The notes under the pieces: model-generated
Told to the model about the DNA's origin: nothing
The model's input: only the letters and a program-made list of their open reading frames with translations
The model's database searches: none
Part shown: positions 35,988-44,966 of the stretch, in pieces
How the letters are laid out: each line of letters starts with the position of its first letter
Position numbering within the stretch: the first letter of the stretch is position 1
Position numbers and translations under genes: made by a program
Assembly: GCF_029211185.1 (NCBI RefSeq)
Contig: NZ_JARGDO010000015.1
Coordinates: 1-64,000, forward strand
DNA length: 64,000 nucleotides
Direction of reading: 5' to 3'
Origin: Tessaracoccus caeni
GTDB taxonomy: Bacteria; Actinomycetota; Actinomycetes; Propionibacteriales; Propionibacteriaceae

Positions 35988-36022
35988 GAGGCTGTTGTTT
36001 GACTTACTGACGCACCGGTTGC

Positions 36023-36508
36023 CTAGGAGGCGAGAACCTCGTCCAGCATGACCTCGGCACGATCCTCGTCGACCTTCTCGGCGAGCGCGAGTTCGGCCAC
36101 CAGGATCTGACGGGCCTTGGCGAGCATCCGCTTCTCGCCAGCGGAGAGGCCCTTGTCGCGATCGCGACGCCACAGGTCGCGCACGACCTCGGACACCTTG
36201 ATCACATTGCCGGAGTGCAGCTTCTCCATGTTGGCCTTGAAGCGGCGGGACCAGTTGGTGGGCTCCTCGGTGTGCTCCGCACGAAGCACGTCGAAGACCC
36301 GCTCGAGGCCGTCGGCGTCAACGACGTCGCGCACCCCCACCAAGTCCAGGTTGTTGGCCGGCACTCGTACCACCAGGTCGTTTTGACCGATGATCCTCAG
36401 TACCAGATAAAGCCGATCCTCCCCCTTGATCTGCCGGTTCTCGATGTCTTCGATGACTGCGGTGCCGTGATTGGGATATACGACCGTCTCACCAATAGAA
36501 AAGCTCAT
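36023..36508 (-). CDS. carD: CarD-family RNA polymerase-binding regulator
   Basis: A 161-aa essential-type transcription factor that stabilises the open promoter complex. The N-terminal Tudor-like RNAP-interaction domain starts [21 protein letters not shown], cut here to its key part [10 protein letters not shown]. The C-terminal helical domain has [14 protein letters not shown] and the conserved Trp in [15 protein letters not shown]. The length is the actinobacterial standard. AAAGGGG precedes the ATG. It is divergent from an LpqE-like lipoprotein, as in mycobacteria. Confidence 0.96.
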   Translation of the reverse strand: MSFSIGETVVYPNHGTAVIEDIENRQIKGEDRLYLVLRIIGQNDLVVRVPANNLDLVGVRDVVDADGLERVFDVLRAEHTEEPTNWSRRFKANMEKLHSGNVIKVSEVVRDLWRRDRDKGLSAGEKRMLAKARQILVAELALAEKVDEDRAEVMLDEVLAS

Positions 36509-36673
36509 GTGTATCTGGGCCCCTTTCCACAGACCAGTCTAGCAGGCTCACCCTGGGGGCCCCAGTCTGCTGCCAGAACGACCTGATAAGGTGCCCGCCC
36601 ACACTCCCGTTCTGTCGCGCAGGGCGCCCCATTCTGGTTAGGATGAGCCCAGACCTGACCGGAGGGATTTTCG

Positions 36674-37174
36674 ATGAGCGTGCGCTTCCTCGGCCGAACC
36701 AAGGCACTGCTGGCCGCAACCGCACTGACGGCGACGATGGCCGTCGGCTGCACCGCTGGGCAGTGGGAGCCCAAGGCCCCGCCCGCGGCCGGAGTCCAGA
36801 CGACCACCGACGACGGCTTCAAGGTGCGCAACCTGCTGATCGTCTCGGACGATGCCGGTAACGCCGTGCTGGAGGGTTCGATCACCGCCAACCGGGCCTT
36901 CACCCTGAACGACGCCGGCTACTCGGCCGAGCAGCCCGACGGCACCTGGAGCACCGCAGCCCAGCTGCCCATCTCGCAGGCCACGTCCCAGCAGAACAAG
37001 CTGACGCTCGGCGGCCCAAGCAACGCCTTCCAGGCCCCCGAGCTCACGCCCGGTCGTCTGGCCATCGTCGGCCTCCAGTTCGACGAAGGCGTCCAGATCC
37101 AGCTCGAGGTGCCGGTCTACGACGCCTCCCACCCCGACTTCGCCACCGCCTGGGCCGAGGCGACGCAGGGTTAG
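36674..37174 (+). CDS. LpqE-like lipoprotein
   Basis: A 166-aa lipoprotein with signal peptide and lipobox AVGC near residue 26. The mature part is beta-rich (LLIVSDDAGNAVLEGSI; LTPGRLAIVGLQFDEG), like copper chaperone PCu(A)C/LpqE-type domains, but the Met and His metal ligands are not evident. The position next to carD supports LpqE homology. Its 3' end overlaps that of regX3 by 4 bp (convergent). Confidence 0.75.
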   Translation: MSVRFLGRTKALLAATALTATMAVGCTAGQWEPKAPPAAGVQTTTDDGFKVRNLLIVSDDAGNAVLEGSITANRAFTLNDAGYSAEQPDGTWSTAAQLPISQATSQQNKLTLGGPSNAFQAPELTPGRLAIVGLQFDEGVQIQLEVPVYDASHPDFATAWAEATQG

Positions 37175-37848
37175 CCCTCGAACTTGTACCCGAGGCCCCG
37201 CACGGTGAGCAACCGGACGGGGTTGGCGGGATCCTTCTCGATCTTCGAGCGCAACCGCTTGACGTGCACGTCGAGGGTCTTGGTGTCGCCGACGTAGTCG
37301 CTGCCCCAGATCCGGTCGATCAGCTGGCCTCGGGTCATCACGCGGCCGGCGTTGCGCACCAGCAGCTCGAGCAATTCGAACTCGCGCAGCGCAAAGGCCA
37401 CCTCCACGCCGTCGACGCTCACCTGGTGGCGCTCCACGTCGACGCGCACCCCCGCCGCCTCGACCACATCGGGCAGCACCGCCTCGTCGCGGCCGCGGCG
37501 CAGGATGGCGCGGATGCGGGCGGTCAGTTCGCGCTGGCTGAAGGGCTTGGTGACATAGTCGTCAGCGCCGAGTTCCAGACCCACCACCTTGTCCACCTCG
37601 GCGTCGCGAGCCGTCACCATGACGATGGCGACGTTGCCGCGGACGCGCAGCTCCCGGCACACCTCGAGCCCGGACATGCCGGGCATCATCTGGTCGAGCA
37701 GCACCAGGTCGGCGCCGGCGCGATCGTACTCGGCGAGCCCGCTGCGGCCGTCGGGCGCGGTGGCCACCTCGAAGCCCTCCTTGCTCAGCATGTAGCTGAG
37801 CGCCTCTCGGTACGACTCCTCGTCCTCGATGATCAGGATCCGGCTCAT
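37171..37848 (-). CDS. regX3: Phosphate response regulator RegX3
   Basis: A 225-aa OmpR/PhoB-family regulator. The receiver has EDEES, phospho-acceptor Asp in LVLLDQMMPGMSG, Thr in VTARD and Lys in YVTKPFS. The winged helix includes ALREFELLELLVRNAGRVMTRGQLIDRIWG and VHVKRLRSKIE. The start overlaps the senX3 stop (ATGA). The pair should sense and respond to phosphate limitation, with PhoU encoded divergently. Confidence 0.95.
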   Translation of the reverse strand: MSRILIIEDEESYREALSYMLSKEGFEVATAPDGRSGLAEYDRAGADLVLLDQMMPGMSGLEVCRELRVRGNVAIVMVTARDAEVDKVVGLELGADDYVTKPFSQRELTARIRAILRRGRDEAVLPDVVEAAGVRVDVERHQVSVDGVEVAFALREFELLELLVRNAGRVMTRGQLIDRIWGSDYVGDTKTLDVHVKRLRSKIEKDPANPVRLLTVRGLGYKFEG

Positions 37849-39011
37849 ATCAGGTACTCCTCCGACGTGGGGGCAAGACAAAGGGGAATGCGGATGGTGA
37901 AGGTGGAGCCGTCGCCAGGACGCGACCACACCGTCACCGTACCGCCATGGACGGCGGCGATCTGGCGCACGATCGATAGACCCAGCCCGGTGCCGCCCGT
38001 CGCACGGCTGCGGGCGTCGTCGACGCGGTAGAAGCGCTCGAAGATCCGTTCCAGATCCTCGGCGGCGATGCCGATGCCGCTGTCCGCGACGCGTACCTCG
38101 GCCCACTTGTCGCCGTTGTCGGCGACCTCGGAGATACTCACGGCCACCCGGCCGGGGGCGTCCGAGTAGCTGATGGCGTTGTTGATCAGGTTGGTGACGG
38201 CGTCGACGAGCTGCCACCGGTCGCCGGTCACAGTCACGGGCGCAAGGCTGGTCGCGATGGCGATGCCGCGCTTCACCGCCCGCGGGTGGGTTCGGCTCAC
38301 GGCCTCCTGGACCACCTCGATGAGGTCGACCTCGTCGCGGGCCAGCACCGGATCGCTGGATTGAAGCCTGGACAGCTCGATGATCTGACCCACCAGATCC
38401 GCCAGGCGCTGTGTCTCGGCGGTCAGCCGCGCGGCGAAGTGCGCCACGTCGTCCGGGTCATCCTTGGCCATCTCGACGGCCTCGGCGAGCACCTCGATGG
38501 CGCCGATCGGCGTCTTCAACTCATGTGAGATGTTGGCGAGGAAGTCGCGACCCACCGCCTCGATCCGCTTGTGCGCGGACTCGTCGATGGCGACCAGGAG
38601 AATCAGCCCGCCGGTCAGCGGCTGCACCTGGCCTTTGAGGTCGACGCGCTCCTGGCCAGGCCTCGCGGGCCGAACCAGCGGACCCGAGTACGGCTCTCCG
38701 GTGGCCTGCACCTGGTGCACCACGTCCAGCAGCTCCGGAAACCCCACCCGAGTGCCGCGCACCAGGTTCATGGGCTCCGCATGCTGATTGTGATGCAGCA
38801 GTTCGTCGTGGGAACCGACCAGCGCCGCACCGACCGGGAGCGCGTCGAGTGCCTCGGCCAGCTCCACGGGAACGGGCGGGCGATCCTCGCGAGACTCGAG
38901 TTCGCGACGGTGCTGGAGTCCGACGCGAACGACGTGCACCAAGACCCAAAGAGCCGCGACGATCCCCGCGCCGACGAGCGCCGCAACAACAGGTGGCATG
39001 TGGTTCATCAT
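37845..39011 (-). CDS. senX3: Phosphate sensor histidine kinase SenX3
   Basis: A 388-aa kinase with one N-terminal membrane helix (PVVAALVGAGIVAALWVLVHVV), a PAS-like domain (about 60-140), the H-box DFLANISHELKTPIG, N-box LINNAISYSD and G-boxes ADSGIGIA and GTGLGLSIV. This is the PhoR/SenX3 layout with no large external domain. The start is placed at the ATG pair at 39011, which follows GGAG; an upstream in-frame start is possible. It is divergent from phoU over a PHO-box region. Confidence 0.94.
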   Translation of the reverse strand: MMNHMPPVVAALVGAGIVAALWVLVHVVRVGLQHRRELESREDRPPVPVELAEALDALPVGAALVGSHDELLHHNQHAEPMNLVRGTRVGFPELLDVVHQVQATGEPYSGPLVRPARPGQERVDLKGQVQPLTGGLILLVAIDESAHKRIEAVGRDFLANISHELKTPIGAIEVLAEAVEMAKDDPDDVAHFAARLTAETQRLADLVGQIIELSRLQSSDPVLARDEVDLIEVVQEAVSRTHPRAVKRGIAIATSLAPVTVTGDRWQLVDAVTNLINNAISYSDAPGRVAVSISEVADNGDKWAEVRVADSGIGIAAEDLERIFERFYRVDDARSRATGGTGLGLSIVRQIAAVHGGTVTVWSRPGDGSTFTIRIPLCLAPTSEEYLI

Positions 39012-39061
39012 AGGAGGGTCTCCATGGGCCCCTGAGCCACTGCGAATCCCACAGCCCAAGA

Positions 39062-39094
39062 CTTCACGACTCGTTCACGCCAGGTTCATTTAGC
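39062..39094. promoter_or_regulatory. PHO box, three 11-bp direct repeats
   Basis: CTTCACGACTC, GTTCACGCCAG and GTTCATTTAGC follow one another at exact 11-bp spacing, the layout of actinobacterial PHO boxes (GTTCACC units). It lies between senX3 and phoU and is a likely RegX3 autoregulatory site. Confidence 0.75.
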
Positions 39095-39179
39095 GGACAC
39101 AGCTCGTCAGCCCCGAGGCTTAAGCTGGTTCACCGGGGTTCCGCCCCGTTCGACGCACCGATCAACAGGAGTAAAAGGG

Positions 39180-39845
39180 ATGCGCACTAGCTACCGCGAC
39201 GAGCTCAATTCCGTCATCGAGGATCTCGTCCACATGGCTTCGCTGGTGGAGGTCGCCATCCGCGACGCCTCCGAAGCGCTGTTCGCCGCCAATCTCGACA
39301 AGGCCGAGTCCGTCATCAGCAACGACCTCAGGCTCGACGAGCTCCATGAGGAACTGGAGTACAAGTGCCTCTCTCTGATCGCACTTCAGGCTCCCGTCGC
39401 CGGCGAGCTGCGCACCGTGGTCTCCGCGATCCGCGTGGTCTTCGAGCTGGCCCGCATGGGTGACCTTTCGGCGCACGTCGCCAAGATCGCCCGCCTGCGC
39501 TTCCCGCACCACGCGGTGCCGGAGCAGTTGCAGGACAACTTCCGCTCCATGGCCGAGATCGCTCAGAAGATGATCACGCTGGCCAAGGACGCCCTGGCCA
39601 GCAGCGACGCCAACGAGGCCATCCGCCTTGCCGACGTCGACGCGCAGATGGACACGCTGCGTCGCGCCCAGTTCACCGAGCTGCTCGGCGCCAAGTGGGA
39701 CGCCACCGTCGAGGAGGCCGTCGACGTGGCGCTGCTGGGCCGCTACTACGAGCGTTTCTGCGACCACGCCGTCGCCGTCGGCCGCCGCGTGATCTACATC
39801 AGCACCGGCGCCGTGCCCGAGGGCGAAGACTGGCCGAACGCCTGA
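39180..39845 (+). CDS. phoU: Phosphate signalling protein PhoU
   Basis: A 221-aa two-repeat three-helix-bundle protein that links the Pst transporter to SenX3. Metal-binding acidic motifs appear as ESVISNDLRLDELHEELE in the first half and DVDAQMDTLRR in the second; RYYERFCDHAVAVGRRVIY is the conserved end. AGGAG precedes the ATG. No pst genes are in the window. Confidence 0.95.
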   Translation: MRTSYRDELNSVIEDLVHMASLVEVAIRDASEALFAANLDKAESVISNDLRLDELHEELEYKCLSLIALQAPVAGELRTVVSAIRVVFELARMGDLSAHVAKIARLRFPHHAVPEQLQDNFRSMAEIAQKMITLAKDALASSDANEAIRLADVDAQMDTLRRAQFTELLGAKWDATVEEAVDVALLGRYYERFCDHAVAVGRRVIYISTGAVPEGEDWPNA

Positions 39846-39864
39846 GAGATCCTGCCCTGACCAC

Positions 39865-39918
39865 CCTCCGAGGATGGGTAGGCGTAGAGTCGATTCTCAA
39901 GTCTGCCCATCCTGGAGG
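39865..39918 (+). promoter_or_regulatory. Hairpin covering the ribosome binding site of the deacetylase
   Basis: CCTCCGAGGATGGG (39865-39878) pairs with CCCATCCTGGAGG (39906-39918), one base bulged. The GGAGG in the 3' arm is the Shine-Dalgarno sequence of the gene starting at 39926, so the stem would hide it. It could also act as a weak phoU terminator. Confidence 0.55.
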
Positions 39919-39925
39919 TTGAATC

Positions 39926-40870
39926 ATGGGGTCGTCCCGCCGCGTCGCGATCGCGGGCCTGTCCATCGTCGCGCTGCTCGCAGGAGCGTGCGCGCCCGTC
40001 GAGCTGAGCGCGAGACCGTCGACCTCCCCGCGGCAATCGAGCAGCCCGAGCGCCTCCGCCACCCAGACGTCGACACCTTCGCCGTCGCCCTCACCCTCAT
40101 CGTCGCCATCGCAGAGCGCCACCTCGACGCCCTCCCCCACGCCGACGCATCTGCCCACCGAGCTCATGCCCGGCACCAACCACAACTACGCGGCGGAGGC
40201 CTATGCCTATCCCGCGAAACTGGTGCAGAAGTGGCTGAGGGGTAAGAAGGAGGCCGACGAGAAGGTGGTCTTCCTCACCTTCGACGACGGCCCGAACCAC
40301 TCGATCACCCCGGAGATCCTCGACATCCTCGCCGAGGAGAAGGTGCCCGCCACCTTCTTCCTCGTGGGCAGCGAGATCGAGGACGCCCCCAACATGCTGG
40401 AGCGGCAGATCGCCGAGGGCCACGCCATCGCGTTGCACAGCTACACCCACGACTACTCCAAGCTCTATCCCGGCCGCTACGCGGACGCCGCGCGGGTGGC
40501 GAAAGAGTTCGACGACACCCTGGCCGAGGTGCGGGCCGTCCTCGGCGAGGACTTCTCGACGGGCGCCTGGCGCTACCCGGGAGGCCACATGTCGTGGAAG
40601 TCCATGGAGGGCGCCGACAAGGCGCTGAAGAAGCGCGGCGCCTCCTGGATCGACTGGAACTGCATGACCGGCGACGCCGAGCCGGCGAGCCGGCGTCCCA
40701 CCACGGTCAGCGGCATGCTCTCGATGGCGACGGACCCCATCGATGACGACGTCAAGGTCGCCGTGGTGCTGGCCCACGATTCGATCGGCAAGGATCTCAC
40801 CGTGAAGTCGCTGCGCAAGATCATCAAGGCCTACAAGGAGGCCGGCTACACCTTCGGGGTCATCTCCTGA
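39926..40870 (+). CDS. Polysaccharide deacetylase lipoprotein (CE4)
   Basis: A 314-aa secreted lipoprotein with lipobox LAGAC near residue 22, a Ser/Pro/Thr-rich linker (about 30-75) and a NodB-homology domain. CE4 motifs are TFDDGP (motif 1), HSYTHDYS (metal His pair), RYPGG (motif 3), DWNCMTGD and LAHDSI. It probably removes acetyl groups from peptidoglycan or another surface glycan. HSYTHDYS is typical of Gram-positive members. Confidence 0.92.
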   Translation: MGSSRRVAIAGLSIVALLAGACAPVELSARPSTSPRQSSSPSASATQTSTPSPSPSPSSSPSQSATSTPSPTPTHLPTELMPGTNHNYAAEAYAYPAKLVQKWLRGKKEADEKVVFLTFDDGPNHSITPEILDILAEEKVPATFFLVGSEIEDAPNMLERQIAEGHAIALHSYTHDYSKLYPGRYADAARVAKEFDDTLAEVRAVLGEDFSTGAWRYPGGHMSWKSMEGADKALKKRGASWIDWNCMTGDAEPASRRPTTVSGMLSMATDPIDDDVKVAVVLAHDSIGKDLTVKSLRKIIKAYKEAGYTFGVIS

Positions 40871-40912
40871 GCCACCCCGATCACGCCCACACCTAAACGC
40901 TAGGATCTGGCC

Positions 40913-41665
40913 ATGACGTACAAGTTGATTCTCCTCCGCCACGGCGAGAGCGAATGGAACGCCAAGAACCTGTTCACCGGCTGGGTGGACATCGACCTCA
41001 ATGAGAAGGGCATTGCCGAGGCCAAGCGCGGCGGCAAGCTGCTGGCCGAAGAGGGCCTGCTGCCCGAGGTGCTGCACACTTCGCTCCAGCGCCGCGCCAT
41101 CCACACCGCCTACCTGGCGCTGGACAACTGCGATCGCCACTGGATTCCGGTGCGCCGCAGCTGGCGGCTCAACGAGCGCCACTACGGCGCCCTGCAGGGC
41201 AAGAACAAGGCCCAGACCCTGGAGCAGTACGGCGAGGAGCAGTTCACGCTGTGGCGCCGTAGCTTCGACGTTCCCCCGCCGGTGATCGACGTCGACGACG
41301 AGTTCAGCCAGTACAACGACCCGCAGTACGCCGACATCCCCGAGGATGAGCGTCCCCGCACCGAGTGCCTGAAGGACGTCGTCGTCCGGATGCTGCCGTA
41401 CTTCGAGTCCGACATCAAGCCCGATCTGGCCAGCGGCAAGACCGTGCTGATCGCCGCCCACGGCAACTCGCTGCGCGCGCTGGTCAAGCACCTCGACGGC
41501 ATCTCCGACGCCGACATCGCCGGCCTGAACATCCCCACCGGCATTCCGCTCTACTACGAGCTGAACGAGGACTTCACCCCCGTCACCCCCGGTGGCCGCT
41601 ACCTCGACCCCGAGGCTGCTGCCGCCGCGATCGAGGCCGTGAAGAACCAGGGCAAGAAGAAGTAG
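40913..41665 (+). CDS. gpmA: 2,3-bisphosphoglycerate-dependent phosphoglycerate mutase
   Basis: A 250-aa glycolytic enzyme. The phospho-His motif is [10 protein letters not shown], followed by [29 protein letters not shown] and [16 protein letters not shown] carry the remaining active-site residues. Normal length. Adjacent to senX3/regX3/phoU, as in mycobacteria and corynebacteria. A terminator follows. Confidence 0.97.
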   Translation: MTYKLILLRHGESEWNAKNLFTGWVDIDLNEKGIAEAKRGGKLLAEEGLLPEVLHTSLQRRAIHTAYLALDNCDRHWIPVRRSWRLNERHYGALQGKNKAQTLEQYGEEQFTLWRRSFDVPPPVIDVDDEFSQYNDPQYADIPEDERPRTECLKDVVVRMLPYFESDIKPDLASGKTVLIAAHGNSLRALVKHLDGISDADIAGLNIPTGIPLYYELNEDFTPVTPGGRYLDPEAAAAAIEAVKNQGKKK

Positions 41666-41685
41666 TTCCAGGCAGTTCCCAACCG

Positions 41686-41724
41686 AGGTGGGCGTCCCGA
41701 TGATGGGGCGCCCACCTTGTTTTT
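41686..41724 (+). terminator. Rho-independent terminator after gpmA
   Basis: AGGTGGGCGTCCC and GGGGCGCCCACCT form a 13-bp stem with one wobble, followed by TGTTTTT. Confidence 0.88.
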
Positions 41725-41785
41725 CCCCCGGATACGGGCTCGTCCTGAGCGAGTCCGCTCGCAACCCAGAAATTTCCCAAGTTAA

Positions 41786-41816
41786 ATCCAACTTAAGGGT
41801 TGCATTTGACTTGGAT
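41786..41816 (+). promoter_or_regulatory. Candidate operator and promoter of the gat operon
   Basis: ATCCAA (41786-41791) and TTGGAT (41811-41816) are inverted, and TTGCATTTGACTTGG lies between, including TTGACT as a possible -35. The region is visibly A/T-richer than its surroundings. A DeoR-type autoregulated promoter is likely. Confidence 0.45.
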
Positions 41817-41881
41817 CTATTGCAGACTTACAACCACGAGGTGGCAGCGCAGCTCCACCAACCACCAAGGAGGTGACTGGG

Positions 41882-42649
41882 ATGGACATCGAAGAACGGC
41901 AGAGTGAGATCGCCAAGCTCATCCAGTCCAAGAAGCGGGTCAAGGCCCTCGCCCTGAGTCAGCTGTTCGATGTGTCCGTCGAGACGATCCGCAAGGATCT
42001 GCTCGACCTGCAGGAACAAGGAGTGCTCGTGCGGGTGCATGGCGGCGCCCAGATCCGTCCGGTAGAGCAGGAGAGCGCCTACGAGCGCCGACGGGCGGTG
42101 AAGGCCGCCGCGAAGGAGGCCATCGCGAAAAAGGTGATCACCATGATCGAGGAGGGCTCGACCATCTACCTCGACTACGGCACCACCACCTACGCGCTGG
42201 CCGCAGAGCTGTTCGCCAGCCAGCGCCGGGTCCGGGTGATCACCAACTCCATGCCGATCGCCAACCTGCTCGGCGAGTCGGACGTGATCGAGACGATCCT
42301 CCTTGGCGGCATCGTGCGACGCAACGAGCGCTCCCTCTTCGGCCCCATGGCTGAGAAGGCGCTCGACGCGACCTACATGGACATCGGCTTCTTCGGCTGC
42401 GCCGGCGTCCATCCGGCGGCCGGCGTGACCAACCACCACGCCTTCGAAGCCGCCACGTCCTACAAGGCGATGACGCACTGCTCCACCGTCGCAGTATTGG
42501 CCGATTCCCAGAAACTCGAGACCATCGCGGTCAACAGGCTGGCAGATCTCAGCGACATCGACGTCCTCGTCACCGACGACACCCCCAGCCCCGAGCTGTC
42601 CGCGGCCCTGGAGCTGGCCGACGTGACAGTCACCATCGTCAAGGAGTAA
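41882..42649 (+). CDS. DeoR/GlpR-family regulator of the gat operon
   Basis: A 255-aa regulator with the DeoR N-terminal helix-turn-helix (VKALALSQLFDVSVETIRKDL, VRVHGGA) and the sugar-phosphate-binding DeoRC domain (IYLDYGTTTYALAAEL; LGGIVRRNERSLFGP; ADSQKL). The ATG at 41882 follows AGGAGG. It is the first gene of the galactitol-type operon and probably its repressor, responding to a phosphorylated sugar. Confidence 0.92.
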   Translation: MDIEERQSEIAKLIQSKKRVKALALSQLFDVSVETIRKDLLDLQEQGVLVRVHGGAQIRPVEQESAYERRRAVKAAAKEAIAKKVITMIEEGSTIYLDYGTTTYALAAELFASQRRVRVITNSMPIANLLGESDVIETILLGGIVRRNERSLFGPMAEKALDATYMDIGFFGCAGVHPAAGVTNHHAFEAATSYKAMTHCSTVAVLADSQKLETIAVNRLADLSDIDVLVTDDTPSPELSAALELADVTVTIVKE

Positions 42650-42654
42650 CACCT

Positions 42655-43107
42655 ATGGACATCACCCCCGACCTGCTCTTCCCGCACTTCACCGCCGCCA
42701 GCCGCGACGAGGTGCTGGAGAAGCTCGGCCAGGCCGTCACCGACCGCGGCCTGGCCCTCGACACCTACGTGCAGGCGCTGAAGGACCGGGAGGCCGAGTA
42801 CCCCACCGGCCTCGCCATCTCCGGAGGCGTCGCCATCCCCCACACGTCAGCGGAGTACGTGACCGGCAACACCATCGCCGTCGCGACGCTGACCTCGCCC
42901 GTCACCTTCCAGGCGATGGGCGACCCCGACACCGCGGTGGAGGTCTCCACCGTCGTGATGCTGGTCTTCGCGGACAGCTCGCAGCACCTGCCGCTGCTGT
43001 CGAAGATCGTGAAAAGCCTGCAGGACCAAAGCTTCGTCGATGCGATGCACGAGGCCGGAGGAACTGAGGAACTGTCCGTCGTCCTTGCCGGGAGGCTCGG
43101 CGACTGA
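42655..43107 (+). CDS. gatA: PTS IIA component, galactitol/fructose type
   Basis: A 150-aa IIA domain of the PTS_EIIA_2 family. The phosphorylated His is in GVAIPHTSAEYV. It starts 6 bp after the regulator. It phosphorylates the IIB protein encoded next. Sugar specificity (galactitol) is inferred from IIB/IIC similarity. Confidence 0.9.
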   Translation: MDITPDLLFPHFTAASRDEVLEKLGQAVTDRGLALDTYVQALKDREAEYPTGLAISGGVAIPHTSAEYVTGNTIAVATLTSPVTFQAMGDPDTAVEVSTVVMLVFADSSQHLPLLSKIVKSLQDQSFVDAMHEAGGTEELSVVLAGRLGD

Positions 43108-43187
43108 AAGAGGCCCTGCCTCAAAGGCTGCACGGCCGCCCGGCCGACAGTCCCCGCACAACACCATTCACCCCGAAGGGAAACACA

Positions 43188-43463
43188 ATGAAGCGAGTCC
43201 TCGTGGCCTGCGGTGGCGCCGTCGCCACCTCCACTCTGGCAGCTGACCGCGTCCGACAGCTCTGCAAGGACAACGGCATCGCCGTCGACGTTCAGCAGTG
43301 CCGGATCAGCGAGCTTGGCGGCCGGGCGGAACAGGCCGATCTCATCGTCACCACGGCCAAGGTGAGCCGCGACTACGGCGTGCCGGTCATCCACGGCATC
43401 GCCTTCGTCTCGGGCATCAACGTCGAGGCGACCGAAGCCAAGATCCTGGAGATCTTGGGCTAG
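43188..43463 (+). CDS. gatB: PTS IIB component, galactitol type
   Basis: A 91-aa IIB protein with the phosphocysteine loop VACGGAVATSTLA near the N-terminus, as in GatB. It follows gatA by 80 bp and precedes a hairpin and gatC. Confidence 0.92.
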   Translation: MKRVLVACGGAVATSTLAADRVRQLCKDNGIAVDVQQCRISELGGRAEQADLIVTTAKVSRDYGVPVIHGIAFVSGINVEATEAKILEILG

Positions 43464-43475
43464 TAGAACCAAGCA

Positions 43476-43509
43476 GGGGCGCTACCTCCGGGCAGGGAGG
43501 TAGCACCCC
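43476..43509 (+). other. Intercistronic hairpin gatB-gatC
   Basis: GCTACCTCC (43481-43489) pairs with GGAGGTAGC (43496-43504), extended by GGGG/CCCC beyond one mismatch. There is no T-run. Probably involved in mRNA processing or stability. Confidence 0.6.
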
Positions 43510-43580
43510 CTGGAGCACCGTGGACGGGCAATGCCCGGCTGCGGAGTTCCTAGTAATCCCGCGAAAGGATCTTTTCAATT

Positions 43581-44948
43581 ATGGATGCTTTTCTGAGCGT
43601 CATCCAATACATCGTCGATCTGGGCCCATCCGTGATGCTCCCCCTGATCATCTTCATCATCGGACTGTCGCTGCGCCAAGGCGTCGGCAAGTCGCTTCAT
43701 GCCGGCCTGACCATCGGCGTCGGCTTCGTCGGCCTCGGTCTCGTCGTCGGCCTGCTGACCAGCGCCCTCGGCCCCGCCGCCCAGGCCATGGCCGAGAACT
43801 TCAACCTCGGCCTCACCGTCGTCGACGTCGGCTGGCCCGGCAGCGCTCCCATGGCCTGGGCCTCTCCCATGGGCCTGATCGCCATTCCCATCGCGATCCT
43901 GGTGAACGTGGTCATGCTGCTGATCCGCGCCACCCGCGTGGTGAACGTCGACATCTGGAACATCTGGCACATGGCCTTCACCGGCGCCATCGTGCAGGTG
44001 GCCACCGGCAGCTTCTGGTGGGGCATCGTCGGCGTCGCAGTGCACGCCGCCGTCGCCTACAAGCTGGGCGACATGTTCGGGCAGGTGACCGACAACTTCT
44101 TCGGCCTGGAGGGCGTGTCCATTCCCCACGGCACCTCCGCCTACATGGGCGTGCTCGCCTCGCCCATCGACGACCTGTTCGAGAAGATCCCCGGCGTTCG
44201 CAAGATCAACCTCACCACCGAGAAGCTGGAGCAGCGTCTGGGCACCTTCGGCGAGCCCTTGCTCATCGGCACCATCCTCGGCGTGGTGATCGGCCTCCTC
44301 GGCGGATACAGCGTCGGCGCCTCGGTGCAGCTCGGCGTGCAGATGGGCGCCGTGATGATCCTGATGCCGCTCGTGGTGAAGCTGATCATGCAGGGCCTGC
44401 TGCCGATCGCAGAGGCCGCGCGCTCGATCCTGCAGAAGCGCTTCAAGGGCTCCGAGTACAAGATCGGTCTCGACCCGGCGCTGCTTCTCGGCCATCCTCA
44501 GGTGATCTCCGCCAGCCTGATCTTCGTGCCGCTGACCATCGTCATCGCCGCCCTCATCCCCGGCAACCGGGTGCTGCCGTTCGGCGACCTGGCGACCATC
44601 GGCTTCTTCGTCGCGATCGCCGTCGGCGTGCACAAGGGCAACATCTTCCGCACCTTGTTCTCCGGCACCGCGATCATGGTGATGACGATCTGGATCGCCA
44701 ACCAGATGGTCTCGCTGCAGACCGAGCTGGCGAAGAACACCGGCCTGCTGCAGAACGCCACCGAGGTGTCGTCGCTGGATCAGTCCGGCAGCCCGATCAC
44801 CTACCTGCTCGCCAAGGGCGCAGCCGGTGAGCTGTCCATCGGATGGTTCGTCATCCTCGGCCTGTGGGGTGCCGGCTTCGTCTACACCTTCATCAAGTAC
44901 CGTCGCCAGACGCTCTACGTCGAGTCGCTCGAAGCGGCCGACGCCTGA
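43581..44948 (+). CDS. gatC: PTS galactitol-type IIC permease
   Basis: A 455-aa membrane permease with about ten hydrophobic segments. It begins VIQYIVDLGPSVMLPLIIFIIG, cut here to LGPSVMLPLIIF, and has the GatC features WPGSAPMAWASP, SIPHGTSAYMG and LPFGDLATIGFF. It translocates and, with GatAB, phosphorylates a hexitol. Confidence 0.93.
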   Translation: MDAFLSVIQYIVDLGPSVMLPLIIFIIGLSLRQGVGKSLHAGLTIGVGFVGLGLVVGLLTSALGPAAQAMAENFNLGLTVVDVGWPGSAPMAWASPMGLIAIPIAILVNVVMLLIRATRVVNVDIWNIWHMAFTGAIVQVATGSFWWGIVGVAVHAAVAYKLGDMFGQVTDNFFGLEGVSIPHGTSAYMGVLASPIDDLFEKIPGVRKINLTTEKLEQRLGTFGEPLLIGTILGVVIGLLGGYSVGASVQLGVQMGAVMILMPLVVKLIMQGLLPIAEAARSILQKRFKGSEYKIGLDPALLLGHPQVISASLIFVPLTIVIAALIPGNRVLPFGDLATIGFFVAIAVGVHKGNIFRTLFSGTAIMVMTIWIANQMVSLQTELAKNTGLLQNATEVSSLDQSGSPITYLLAKGAAGELSIGWFVILGLWGAGFVYTFIKYRRQTLYVESLEAADA

Positions 44949-44966
44949 TCGGGGGGAGCGACACAC

